A stretch of 64,000 bases of DNA from Frigoribacterium sp. PhB116 (GTDB taxonomy: Bacteria; Actinomycetota; Actinomycetes; Actinomycetales; Microbacteriaceae). Below are positions 33,575-42,331 of this stretch, piece by piece; position 1 is the first letter of the stretch, and each line of letters begins with the position of its first letter. Location of the stretch: the NCBI RefSeq assembly GCF_004364285.1, contig NZ_SOBE01000001.1:1302001-1366000 (forward strand). The letters run 5' to 3'. The position numbers and the translations under genes were made by a program. The notes below the pieces were generated by a model. It was given only the letters and a program-made list of their open reading frames with translations. It had not been told where the DNA came from and searched no databases.

Positions 33575-34318
33575 CTAGGCGCCCTCGTCGAGGAGGCGCG
33601 TGAGCTCGGGCGCGAGGGCCGCGGCCCAGAGCTGGTGCACCCGCGACCACGACCAGAGCCGGCCGCGGACCTGTGCGGCGCCCGCGTCGAGGTCGGGGAA
33701 GCGCACGAAGACGCAGTCGCCGCGGCGACGCACGAGCTCGGCGGTCGCCGCGTCCAGCCGAGCGACCTGCCGCCGGATCAGCTCCCGGCCCGTCCAGGCG
33801 GTCTCGGTGAAGCGGTCCATCGGCGGGATGCCGCCGACGATCACGGGGGTGAGGACACGGCCGGGCCGACGAGCACAGTCGAGGAGCCGGTCGAGGTCGC
33901 GCGTCCAGGCCTCGGCCGAGGTCATCAGCATGACGTCGCTGAAGCCGAGGGCGACGACGGTCACGTCGACGCCGGCGAGCGCCGCGGTCCCGTTCTCCGC
34001 CGCGTCGCGGACCGTGAGCAGGGCGGTCCCGTCCTCGATCCAGACCATCGGTCGACCGCGCTGCGCCTCGACGAGCGAGGCCACCCGGGCGAGGGTGGTG
34101 AGGTCGTCGTGGAGCACGCCGAAGCGGGCCCCGGCGGGGCTGCCGAGCCAGCCGACCCGGTCGGCCGACGGGTCGGCACGGGCCTCGACCGCCGCCCGGA
34201 GAGCGGCAGACGTCGGGGCAGGCGGGAACGTCCCGCCGCGCACGAGGTGGCGGAACCAGGCCAGCCGGAGGCGCAGCACCGGACGCAGCATCCACCGTGC
34301 CAGCTCCGTCGCCCCCAT
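33575..34318 (-). CDS. SGNH-hydrolase-like protein, paralogue of the 2389-3597 product without GAF
   Basis: This 247-residue protein begins MGATELARWMLRPVLRLRLA. Its order of elements matches the N-terminal domain of the GAF fusion at 2389-3597: a basic amphipathic head, a block I region GWLGSPAGARFGV (56-68), VVALGFSDVMLM as block III, and VIVGGIPPMD. As in that paralogue, the canonical GDS serine and terminal DxxH are not evident. The two may form a family of degenerate SGNH proteins. Function unknown. Confidence 0.7.
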   Translation of the reverse strand: MGATELARWMLRPVLRLRLAWFRHLVRGGTFPPAPTSAALRAAVEARADPSADRVGWLGSPAGARFGVLHDDLTTLARVASLVEAQRGRPMVWIEDGTALLTVRDAAENGTAALAGVDVTVVALGFSDVMLMTSAEAWTRDLDRLLDCARRPGRVLTPVIVGGIPPMDRFTETAWTGRELIRRQVARLDAATAELVRRRGDCVFVRFPDLDAGAAQVRGRLWSWSRVHQLWAAALAPELTRLLDEGA

Positions 34319-34552
34319 GAGCGCGACCGTACTCCGTCGCCGCTGCCCGTCGACGCGGGCGGTCCGCTGAGCGCACCCGCGCCTCCTGCGTTGTCCGCAG
34401 AACGAGTGAGGGACCCTGCCTGACGGCGCCGGGGTACCCCACTTGACGGCACATCTGAGGACAAGGGGTCTGCGTCCGGCCTCCCGGCCGCTTGACTCTG
34501 ACGGCTCCGCGATCCCCCGTCGCCGAGCACCCACCCGACGAAAGGCTCCGCC

Positions 34553-37500
34553 GTGCCCGCCAAGCACCGCGCTCGATCAGCGCGCCCCCACCTCAGACTG
34601 CTCGCAGGCAGCTGCGTCGTCGCGCTCGTCGCCGGCGGCTCCGCTCTCGTCCTGCCCCAGACGGCCTCCGCGGCCGAGAAGTTCTCGACCGCGGCGATCT
34701 ACGGGACCGTGTCCGGCTCCTCCTCCGTGGTGTCGATCGACCGGACCACCGGGACGGCGACCACCGTGCTCACCGAGCCGACCGGCGCGACCGGGCTCAA
34801 CCAGCTCGGCTTCACGAACGACGGCGACAAGCTGCTGATGACCAACGGGACGAACGTGTACGAGTACACGGCGTCGGCGACGGCGCCGGGCACCGCCTGG
34901 GAGACCACCGCCCGCTCGACCGGCGCCACGGTGGCCAACCAGATGGGCGGGGTCGACCCCCGGACGGACAAGTACTGGTTCGGCGGGTTCGTGCAGGGCT
35001 CGGCCGACAAGTTCTCGTTCACCAGCTACGACCCGGACGGGAACAAGATCGCCGCGACGGCGATCACGGTGACGGCGCCGACGCCTCCCGGGGGCAACGG
35101 CGACCTCGCCTTCGACCGCCTCGGCAACATGTACTTCATCTCGAGCAGCGCCGGCAACGCACAGATCTACCGCGTCGACGCGGCCGCCCTCAGCGGGACT
35201 GCGACCACAGCCGTCACCGCGGTCCCCGTGGGCCCGGTCATCACCCCGCCCGCCGCGCTCACGTCGCTCGCCTTCGCCGACGACGGCTACCTCTACATCT
35301 CGGGCAGCAGCGGCGCCAGCTTCCTCAAGGTCAACCCGGTCACGGGCGCGATCCTCGACCGTCGCACCCCCTCGGTCACGCTGACCGACATGGGCACGCG
35401 CCAGTACCCCTCCACCGGCCAGGCGTCGACGACGCTCTCCGAGGGGCGCCACGACGCGGACGACCAGTTCACCGTCGCCGTCGGCGGCGGGGACGTCCCG
35501 AAGCCGGCCACCGCGAGCACGGTCGACAAGGACACGTCAGCGACCGCCGGTCCCGTCATCCTGCTGCCGGGCCAGTCGTACACGGCGACGCAGACGCCCG
35601 CTAACGACAAGACGAACCCGGCGGACTACGCCACGGCCTACCAGTGCACCGACCTGGGCACCGGCGCCGTCGTCTCGGAGGGCAAGGGCAGCACGGCCGC
35701 CTTCACCGTCCCGTCCGCCAACGGCAGCAACGTGACGTGCGAGTTCACCAACCCGCTCGCCGGCCCGACCGCGCAGGACGACTCGTCGCGCGGCGCCGCC
35801 GAGGGCCGTCCGGTCACCGTCGACGTGCTCGCGAACGACTCCGGCGACCTCGACGCCACGACCGTGCGCCTCCTCGCTCCCGGCGTCACCGGCTCGCAGC
35901 TGTCCAGCGACGGCCGCACCCTCGTCGTCCCCGGCGAGGGCACCTGGACGGTCGACGCCACCACGGGCCGCGTGACGTTCACCCCCGCCGACGGCCTCGT
36001 CGGCGACCCGACCCCGGTGACCTACACCGTCGACGACGTCCGCGGGAAGCGCGGCTCGGCCACGATCACCGTCGCGTTCGCCGGCACCGCCGTCGCCGAC
36101 GCCGCGACCACGAGCCAGGGCGCCGCCGTCGAGATCGACGTGCTCGGCAACGACCGCGGCCGCATCGACCGCACCTCGGTGACGTTCCCCGCGAGCGGCC
36201 AGCCCGCCGGCGCCGTCGTCTCGGACGACGGACGCACGCTGACCGTGCCCGGCCAGGGCACCTGGACCGCCTCAGCCACCACCGGCGGAGTCACCTTCGC
36301 TCCTGACCCCGCGTTCCGCGGCGACGCCGCCCCGGTGACGTACCGCGCCCTGGACGCCGACGGCACCGCCTCCACGGCTCCGATCTCCGTCTCGGTCACC
36401 GCGCTCGCGCCCCGCGCCACGGACGACATCGCGACGACCGGCCAGAACGCCCCCGTCACGATCGACGTGACCGCCAACGACGCCCCCGGCGTGACCGGCG
36501 GCACCCCGGTCGACCCGACCACCGTCGTGTTCCCCGCCGCGGGCCAGCCTGCCGGGGTCACGGTCTCGGACGACGGCCGCACCGCGACCGTCGACGGTGA
36601 GGGCAGCTACCAGGCCGACCCCCGCACCGGCATCGTGACCTTCACGCCCGCGCCCGGCTACGCCGGCCCCGTGAAGGTCGTCACCTACCAGGTGTCGGAC
36701 ACCAGCGGCCTGACGGACCCCGCCACCATCGAGGTCAGGGTGAACACCGTCGCCCCGACCGCGAACCCCGACCGTCCGACCACCACGCAGGGACGCCCTG
36801 TCGTGACCGACGTGCTCGACAACGACGACGCGGGCAACGAGCAGACGCCGATCAACCCCACCACCGTGTCGTTCACGACCCCCGGCCAGCCCGCCGACGC
36901 CACCGTGTCGAAGGACGGCCGCACGCTGACCGTGCCCGACCAGGGCGTCTACGAGATCGATGCCAAGACCGGCGCGATCACCTTCACGCCCGAGCCCGCC
37001 TTCCGCGGCGAGGCCACTCCGGTCAGCTACTGGGTCGCCGACAGCGACGGCGAGTCGTCCGTGACGACCGTCACGGTCACCGTCACCCCGGTGGGCCCGG
37101 CGCCCGCCGACGACACGGACGCGACGAGCCAGAACACGCCCGTCCTGATCGACGTCACCTCGAACGACGTCCCCGGCGTGGAGGGCGGCACCCCGCTCGA
37201 CCCGACCACCGTCGTCTTCCCGACCGCAGGCCAGCCCGCGGGCGCGACGGTCTCGGACGACGGCCGCACCCTGGCCGTCCCCGGCCAGGGCACCTGGACG
37301 GCCGACCCGGCCACCGGGAAGGTGACCTACACGCCCGCTCAGGGCGCCACCGGCACGACGAGCCCCGTCGTCTACCAGGTCGCCGACACGGGCGAGGCCC
37401 AGGGCACCGGCCGGATCACGGTCACCGTGGCGCCGGTCACCCCGACCCCGACCGACGACGCCGCCGAGACCCGTCAGGGCACCCCGGTGACGGTCGACGT

Positions 37501-39283
37501 CGTCGGGAACGACCGCGGCGGCAACGGCCGGACCCCGATCGAGCCGACCTCGGTCGTGTTCCCCTCGAAGGGACAGCCCGCGGGAGCAGCCGTGTCGACC
37601 GACCGCCGCACCCTCACGGTCGCCGACCAGGGCAGCTACACGATCGACCCGGCCACCGGAGCGATCACCTTCGCCCCCGTCGCGGGCTTCCGCGGCGAGG
37701 CCTCGCCGGTCGTCTACGGCGTCTCCGACGTCGACCGCACCTCGACCACGGCGACGCTCACCGTCAGCGTGCGGGAGGTCGGGCCGAAGGCCCAGGACGA
37801 CACGGCCAGCACGCCGCAGAACACCGCGGTCACCGTCGACCTCCCGCAGAACGACGCCCCCGGCGTGTCGGGCGGCACGGCGGTCGACCGGAGCACCGTG
37901 GTCTTCACCGCCGCGGGCCAGCCGAAGGACGCCGTCGTCTCCGACGGCGGCCGCACGCTGACCGTCCCGGCGCAGGGCGTGTGGACCGTCGACCGCACCT
38001 CGGGCGTCGCGACCTTCACGCCGGCCGACGGCTTCGCCGGCACGACGACGCCGGTCACGTACCGGATCGCCGACGCGGGGGGCGCCACGAGCACCGCCGT
38101 CGCCACGGTCACGGTGACCCCGGTCGTCCCGCGTGCCGTGGACGACCGGGCGACCACCCCGCAGAACACCCCGGTCACGGTCGACCTCGTCGCCAACGAC
38201 GCCGCCGGCGTCCGCGGCGGTGCGGCGATCGACCCGGCCTCGGTCGTGTTCACGACGACCGGCCAGCCGGCCGGAGCCGTGCTCGCCGACGGCGGGAAGA
38301 CCCTCACCCTGCCCGGCCTCGGAGTCCTGCGGGTCGACCCCGCGAAGGGCTCGGTCGTCTTCTCGCCGGCTCAGGCCTTCGTCGGCACCACGGCACCGGT
38401 CACCTACCAGGTCGCCGACGCCCGCGGGCTGACCGCGACGGCCACCGTCGTGGTCACCGTCACCTCGGTCGCCCCCACGGCCGCACCGGACAGCGCGCAG
38501 ACGCCGGCCAGGACTCCCGTGACGATCGACCCCCTGGCGAACGACGCGCCCGGCAACGCCCGCACCCCGCTGGCCCCGACGTCCGTCCGGCTGCTCGACG
38601 GGACCGGCTCGCCGGTCACGACCGTCACGGTCGGCGGCACCGGGACCTTCACGGTGGACGCCACGACGGGACGGATCACCTTCGCCCCCGAGGCCGCGTA
38701 CACCGGCACGGTGACCGTGCCCTACGTCGTCAGCGACGTCGACGGCGGCACCGCCCGCTCGACCGTCACCGTGACGGTGGGCGCTCCCCCGACCGCCGTG
38801 GACGACCGCGGCACGACGGCCCCGGGCACGCCCGTGACCGTCACGGTGACGGGCAACGACAGCTCGGGCTCGACCGCGCTCGACCCGCGCTCGGTGCAGC
38901 TCGTCGACCCGGCCACCGGCGAGCTCGTCTCGTCGGTAGCGGTGCCCCGCACGGGCACGTGGCGGGTCGGCATCGACGGCACGATCACCTTCACCCCCGA
39001 GGCGGCGTTCTCCGGGACGGCCACCGTCACCTACTCGGTCGCCGACGAGGACGGCAGCCGCTCGACCGCCGAGCTGGCCGTGACGGTGCCCGCGGCGCTG
39101 GGCGTCACCGTCACCCCGGCAGCTGACGGAGGCGGCGTGGTCGTCACCGCACCCGGCGGCGGCAGCCTCGCCTTCACCGGCACGGAGCTGGCGGTGCCCG
39201 CGAGCATCGCGGTGCTGCTGCTGGTCGCGGGCGGCACCCTGCTGGTGCTCCGTCGTCCGCGGAAGCCGGCACGCCGGCACTGA
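34553..39283 (+). CDS. Large CshA-type fibrillar surface protein with LAxTG-like sorting signal
   Basis: The 1576-residue protein starts with GTG 34553. A signal peptide ends at TASA (about residue 40). Residues 41-290 look like a beta-propeller-type ligand or adhesin head (LAFDRLGNMYFISSS; LAFADDGYLYISGSSG). Residues about 300-400 resemble a small Ig/SpaA-like domain. From about 403 to 1510 there are ten tandem domains of about 105-115 residues, each with DD...T.Q.TPVTVDV..ND, then DG.TLTVPGQGTW and VTYTVADxxG, the CshA fibril repeat pattern. The end has LAFTG (about 1538-1542), a hydrophobic helix and RRPRKPARRH. The protein should be sortase-anchored and extend as a fibril for adhesion. 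No sortase gene is in the window. Confidence 0.9.
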   Translation: MPAKHRARSARPHLRLLAGSCVVALVAGGSALVLPQTASAAEKFSTAAIYGTVSGSSSVVSIDRTTGTATTVLTEPTGATGLNQLGFTNDGDKLLMTNGTNVYEYTASATAPGTAWETTARSTGATVANQMGGVDPRTDKYWFGGFVQGSADKFSFTSYDPDGNKIAATAITVTAPTPPGGNGDLAFDRLGNMYFISSSAGNAQIYRVDAAALSGTATTAVTAVPVGPVITPPAALTSLAFADDGYLYISGSSGASFLKVNPVTGAILDRRTPSVTLTDMGTRQYPSTGQASTTLSEGRHDADDQFTVAVGGGDVPKPATASTVDKDTSATAGPVILLPGQSYTATQTPANDKTNPADYATAYQCTDLGTGAVVSEGKGSTAAFTVPSANGSNVTCEFTNPLAGPTAQDDSSRGAAEGRPVTVDVLANDSGDLDATTVRLLAPGVTGSQLSSDGRTLVVPGEGTWTVDATTGRVTFTPADGLVGDPTPVTYTVDDVRGKRGSATITVAFAGTAVADAATTSQGAAVEIDVLGNDRGRIDRTSVTFPASGQPAGAVVSDDGRTLTVPGQGTWTASATTGGVTFAPDPAFRGDAAPVTYRALDADGTASTAPISVSVTALAPRATDDIATTGQNAPVTIDVTANDAPGVTGGTPVDPTTVVFPAAGQPAGVTVSDDGRTATVDGEGSYQADPRTGIVTFTPAPGYAGPVKVVTYQVSDTSGLTDPATIEVRVNTVAPTANPDRPTTTQGRPVVTDVLDNDDAGNEQTPINPTTVSFTTPGQPADATVSKDGRTLTVPDQGVYEIDAKTGAITFTPEPAFRGEATPVSYWVADSDGESSVTTVTVTVTPVGPAPADDTDATSQNTPVLIDVTSNDVPGVEGGTPLDPTTVVFPTAGQPAGATVSDDGRTLAVPGQGTWTADPATGKVTYTPAQGATGTTSPVVYQVADTGEAQGTGRITVTVAPVTPTPTDDAAETRQGTPVTVDVVGNDRGGNGRTPIEPTSVVFPSKGQPAGAAVSTDRRTLTVADQGSYTIDPATGAITFAPVAGFRGEASPVVYGVSDVDRTSTTATLTVSVREVGPKAQDDTASTPQNTAVTVDLPQNDAPGVSGGTAVDRSTVVFTAAGQPKDAVVSDGGRTLTVPAQGVWTVDRTSGVATFTPADGFAGTTTPVTYRIADAGGATSTAVATVTVTPVVPRAVDDRATTPQNTPVTVDLVANDAAGVRGGAAIDPASVVFTTTGQPAGAVLADGGKTLTLPGLGVLRVDPAKGSVVFSPAQAFVGTTAPVTYQVADARGLTATATVVVTVTSVAPTAAPDSAQTPARTPVTIDPLANDAPGNARTPLAPTSVRLLDGTGSPVTTVTVGGTGTFTVDATTGRITFAPEAAYTGTVTVPYVVSDVDGGTARSTVTVTVGAPPTAVDDRGTTAPGTPVTVTVTGNDSSGSTALDPRSVQLVDPATGELVSSVAVPRTGTWRVGIDGTITFTPEAAFSGTATVTYSVADEDGSRSTAELAVTVPAALGVTVTPAADGGGVVVTAPGGGSLAFTGTELAVPASIAVLLLVAGGTLLVLRRPRKPARRH
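35761..39080 (+). repeat. Ten tandem coding repeats of about 310-345 bp (CshA-type domains)
   Basis: Repeat starts are recognisable at the motif x-P-x-A-x-D-D near 35761, 36085, 36408, 36747, 37095, 37437, 37782, 38127, 38466 and 38790. Neighbouring units share near-identical tracts such as GTCTCGGACGACGG, so recombination could change copy number. The first two and the last unit are shorter and the most diverged. Confidence 0.75.
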
Positions 39284-39331
39284 TCTGCGGGGCACTGGCC
39301 GGGAGCACTGAGCTGCCCGCCCAGGTGAGCC

Positions 39332-39365
39332 GAGGAGGCGCACGGCACCCGCCGTGCGCCTCCTC
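39332..39365 (+). terminator. Perfect 15-bp terminator stem after the adhesin gene
   Basis: GAGGAGGCGCACGGC (39332-39346) and its exact complement (39351-39365) enclose the loop ACCC, 49 bp after the stop codon. Confidence 0.8.
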
Positions 39366-39439
39366 CGTCGTTGAGGAGGCGGTGCTCCCCTCGATCGAGG
39401 GGGCGCGGTGCCGAGGCGGTCGGCCCTAGCGTCAGCAGC

Positions 39440-39835
39440 ATGTCCTACGAAGAACCGATGGTGGCCTACGACTACGGACCGAGCTTCTCGTCGATCCTCA
39501 CGACGCTCGCCGCGGTGGCGCTGCTCGGGCTGGGCATCGCGCTCGCGGTCCTGCTGATGCGACTCGTGCTCGTGGCCACGCGAGCGCTCACCGTGTTCAG
39601 CCGTGAGCGCGAGCTGCGCCTCGAGACGCTGCTCGCCGAGTCGGGCGCTGCCGCACCCCCGGCACCGGCCGCCGCATCCGCCCCCGCGACCGCAGCTCCA
39701 GCCTCGGCGCCGGCGCCAGCCGCACCTCCGGCATCGGCCGCACCCGCACCTCCCTCGGCGGACGGCGATCGAACCGAGGACACGTGTGCCCCTGACGGCG
39801 ACGCCCCCGACGGCGGGGACGTCACGCCCCGCTGA
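39440..39835 (+). CDS. Hypothetical single-pass membrane protein with Ala/Pro-rich tail
   Basis: This 131-residue protein begins MSYEEPMVAYDYGPSFSSIL, has one helix (LAAVALLGLGIALAVLLMRLVLVA), a short charged segment (FSRERELRLETLLAESG), and an Ala/Pro-rich disordered tail of about 60 residues. An internal ATG (39458) is an alternative start. No ribosome site is clear for either. It resembles small DUF4282- or MscS-tail-like fragments only superficially; function unknown. It lies behind the adhesin terminator. Confidence 0.6.
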   Translation: MSYEEPMVAYDYGPSFSSILTTLAAVALLGLGIALAVLLMRLVLVATRALTVFSRERELRLETLLAESGAAAPPAPAAASAPATAAPASAPAPAAPPASAAPAPPSADGDRTEDTCAPDGDAPDGGDVTPR

Positions 39836-39876
39836 GCCGCGACACCCGCGAGCCCGCGGCGCTCAGAGCAGGTGCT

Positions 39877-39960
39877 GGCGGGTTCTCGTCGCCCGCGGCG
39901 GGCGGGCGCGGACTCGCCGTCGACGACGGGAACCCGCCGCGACCGACAGGAACCCGCCGA
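39877..39960. repeat. Second cluster of the intergenic repeat (three copies)
   Basis: An inverted copy (39877-39904) faces direct copies at 39912-39939 and 39932-39960, with the last two sharing eight bases. The unit matches the 29801-29946 cluster (ACCCGCCG-CG-AC-GACGGGAACCCGCCGA). Here too the inverted and first direct copy could fold into a hairpin just upstream of the acetyltransferase gene. Confidence 0.7.
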
Positions 39961-39992
39961 CATGGGCCACCCGCGGCCGATAGCGTCGGGTG

Positions 39993-40475
39993 ATGAGCCT
40001 CACAGTCCGCCCCGCCCGGGCCTCAGATGCCACGGGCATCGCCGCCGTGCACGTCCAGTCGTGGCGTGAGACGTACGCGCACCTCGTGCCGGCCGGCTTC
40101 CTCGCGGGCCTCGACGTCGGCGAGCGGACCGCCGGGTGGGCTCGCATCCTCGACGACGACGTCACCGACGTGCTCGTCGCCCTCGACACGGAGCGCATCG
40201 TCGGCTGGGCCTCGGCGAGCGCAGGTCGTGATCGCCTGCGCCCGGCACCACGTGAGCTCGAGGGCATCTACGTCGTCGCCGCCGCACACGGGTCGGGTGC
40301 GGGCCGCCTGCTGCTCGACGCCGCGATCGGCGACGGCCCCGCCTACCTGTGGATGGCCGACGACAACCCCCGGGCCGAGGCCTTCTACCGCCGCCACGGG
40401 TTCGCCCGGGACGGCGCCGCCAAGGAGGAGTCGCTCGGCCCGGTGGTGCTGCCCGTCGTGAGGCTCGTCCGGTGA
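39993..40475 (+). CDS. GNAT family N-acetyltransferase
   Basis: This 160-residue protein has the GNAT layout: VRPARASDATGIAAVHVQSW at the N-terminus, ELEGIYVVAAAHGSGAGRLLLD as the acetyl-CoA-binding motif A (a variant of R/QxxGxG/A, here AHGSGAGR) and AEAFYRRHGFARDG near the C-terminus. ATG 39993 follows an in-frame GTG by one codon. Substrate unknown. It is convergent with umuC, six bases apart. Confidence 0.88.
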   Translation: MSLTVRPARASDATGIAAVHVQSWRETYAHLVPAGFLAGLDVGERTAGWARILDDDVTDVLVALDTERIVGWASASAGRDRLRPAPRELEGIYVVAAAHGSGAGRLLLDAAIGDGPAYLWMADDNPRAEAFYRRHGFARDGAAKEESLGPVVLPVVRLVR

Positions 40476-40481
40476 CGCGGG

Positions 40482-41804
40482 TCAGTTCGCCCTGACCGTG
40501 GCGAGCTCGTCCCAGTGGGTGGTCGCTCGGGGCGAGACCATGTCGCGCTTCATCGACCAGCCTCGTCGGTGACGGAGCCCGGCGACCCCGAGCCCGAGGG
40601 TGTCCTCGCCGAACTTGCCCGCGATGCGGTCGATGACCGCGCCGTAGGCCGGGGGCGCGGCGCCCTCGAGATCGAACACGTCGAGGCTGGCGTGCTCGTC
40701 GCGTGGGGTCAGCTCCATCAGCGTGACGCCCGCGCGCACGTAGCGCTTGCCTGGCTCGAGCTGCGGGCCGAGCGCGGCGATCGCCGCCCGGGACAGGGTC
40801 GCCGCGTCGTCGGTGGGCTCGGGGAACGCCACCGACACCGAGTGGTTCGTGTGCGCGGCGCTGTCGGAGAACGGGGAGGTGGCGGCGAAGCAGCGCATCA
40901 TCCGCGTCAGCGAGCCCTGTCTCCGCAGGCGAGCCGCAGCCCGCTGCGTGTAGACGGACAGCACCTCCTCGAGCTCTGTCACCGTGGTGACCGGCACGGC
41001 GAACGACCGCGAGTGGTAGATCTGCTCACGCTCGGGCTGGACCTGTTCGATGGGCAGGCAGTCGACCCCGCGCAGCTCATGCACGACCCGGGCCTGCACG
41101 ACCCCGAACCGCGCGCGGATCCGTGCCGCGTCGGCATCGCGGAGGTCGGCTGCCGTGTGGACGCCGAGCGGCGCGAGCTTCTTCGCGGTGCGGCGTCCGA
41201 TGCCCCAGACGTCGCCGACGTCGACGCTGGCGAGGATCGCGGTCTGCCGGTCGGGGGCGTAGCTGCCCAGGTGACAGACGCCTCCCAGTGCCCGGTTCTG
41301 CTTCGAGCCGCGGTTCGCGAGCTTCGCGAGGGTCTTCGTCGGCGCGATGCCGATGCTGACGGGCAGGCCGATGAGCTTGCGCACGGCCCGCCGGATCTCG
41401 CGCGCCTGCGCGATCGTCTCGTCGAGGGTGCCGGTGAGCTCGATGAACGACTCGTCGATCGAGTACACCTCTTGGCTGCTCGTGTAGCGGCTGAGCACCT
41501 CGGCCGACCGGGCCGACATGTCGCCGTAGAGCTCGTAGTTGCTCGAGACGGCCACGACGCCCTGCATCTCTGCGATCGGCGCGATGCTGTGCCAGGGCGC
41601 GGCCATGTCGACGTTCAGCGCCTTCGCCTCTTCCGACCGGGCGATGACGCAGCCGTCGTTGTTCGACAGGACGACCACCGGCCGGCCCTCGAGGGACGGG
41701 TCGAAGACCCGCTCGCACGAGACGTAGAAGTTGTTCGCGTCGACGATCGCGATGCTGCGACCGGACACACGAGGCGCAGGCACGGGGACGAGATGCTCAG
41801 ACAC
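40482..41804 (-). CDS. umuC: Y-family DNA polymerase V catalytic subunit
   Basis: This 440-residue translesion polymerase keeps the catalytic acids: Asp22 in [16 protein letters not shown] and Asp117/Glu118 in [10 protein letters not shown]. The [12 protein letters not shown] motif, the helix-hairpin-helix ([20 protein letters not shown]) and the DUF4113-like C-terminus ([25 protein letters not shown]) identify UmuC rather than DinB. It overlaps umuD by 8 bp. It extends replication past damaged bases together with processed UmuD. Confidence 0.96.
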   Translation of the reverse strand: MSEHLVPVPAPRVSGRSIAIVDANNFYVSCERVFDPSLEGRPVVVLSNNDGCVIARSEEAKALNVDMAAPWHSIAPIAEMQGVVAVSSNYELYGDMSARSAEVLSRYTSSQEVYSIDESFIELTGTLDETIAQAREIRRAVRKLIGLPVSIGIAPTKTLAKLANRGSKQNRALGGVCHLGSYAPDRQTAILASVDVGDVWGIGRRTAKKLAPLGVHTAADLRDADAARIRARFGVVQARVVHELRGVDCLPIEQVQPEREQIYHSRSFAVPVTTVTELEEVLSVYTQRAAARLRRQGSLTRMMRCFAATSPFSDSAAHTNHSVSVAFPEPTDDAATLSRAAIAALGPQLEPGKRYVRAGVTLMELTPRDEHASLDVFDLEGAAPPAYGAVIDRIAGKFGEDTLGLGVAGLRHRRGWSMKRDMVSPRATTHWDELATVRAN

Positions 41805-42228
41805 GGTGCAGGCACCTCGTCACGACGCCCCAGATCGTCGCCTCGTCGAGCTCGGACAGCACGATCTCGGGGTAGGCCGGGTTCTCGGGGCTGAGCACCA
41901 TCTGCCCGTCGCGCCACGACAGGCGCTTGACTGTCAGCTCGGCGTTGACGACCGCGACCACGACGTGCCCGTCGTGCGCGTCGAGCCCGCGGTCGACGAC
42001 GAGCTCGTCGCCGTCGAAGATGCCGGCGCCGGTCATGCTGTCGCCGCTGACCCGCACCAGGAACGTCGCCGTCGGGTCGCGCATCAGGTGCCGGTTCAGG
42101 TCGACGGGCCCGTTGTAGTACCCCTGCGCGGGCGACGGGAACCCGGCGTGCACCGCCTCGGCCGCCTGCTGCGGGAGGAGGTGATCAGGACGCGGCTCGC
42201 CGCCCACCGCGCCGATCACCTCGGTCAC
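41797..42228 (-). CDS. umuD: UmuD-type S24 peptidase, DNA polymerase V accessory subunit
   Basis: GTG 42228 has GGAGGA six bases upstream. The 143-residue protein has the cleavage site HAGFPSPA (Ala28-Gly29), the nucleophile Ser64 in SGDSM and the general base Lys101 in LTVKRLS; the Ser-Lys spacing of 37 equals that of E. coli UmuD. It should self-cleave on a RecA filament and activate UmuC. I see no LexA-type box (GAAC-N4-GTTC) in the upstream 100 bp. Confidence 0.95.
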   Translation of the reverse strand: MTEVIGAVGGEPRPDHLLPQQAAEAVHAGFPSPAQGYYNGPVDLNRHLMRDPTATFLVRVSGDSMTGAGIFDGDELVVDRGLDAHDGHVVVAVVNAELTVKRLSWRDGQMVLSPENPAYPEIVLSELDEATIWGVVTRCLHRV

Positions 42229-42331
42229 GGTCGTTCCTCCCACGTCATGCCCGGACGGTAGCACCGGCCGCCGACACTGCCGCGCCGGCCGTCGGCAGCC
42301 GGCCGCCCGCGGCCAGCAGCCGCCCCTCAGC

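Noticed and set aside
36272-39343. 1023-codon open frame on the minus strand opposite the adhesin gene
   Set aside because: It mirrors the repeat structure of the sense gene, has Arg/Gly/Asp-rich shadow composition and no domain; a side effect of high G+C third positions.
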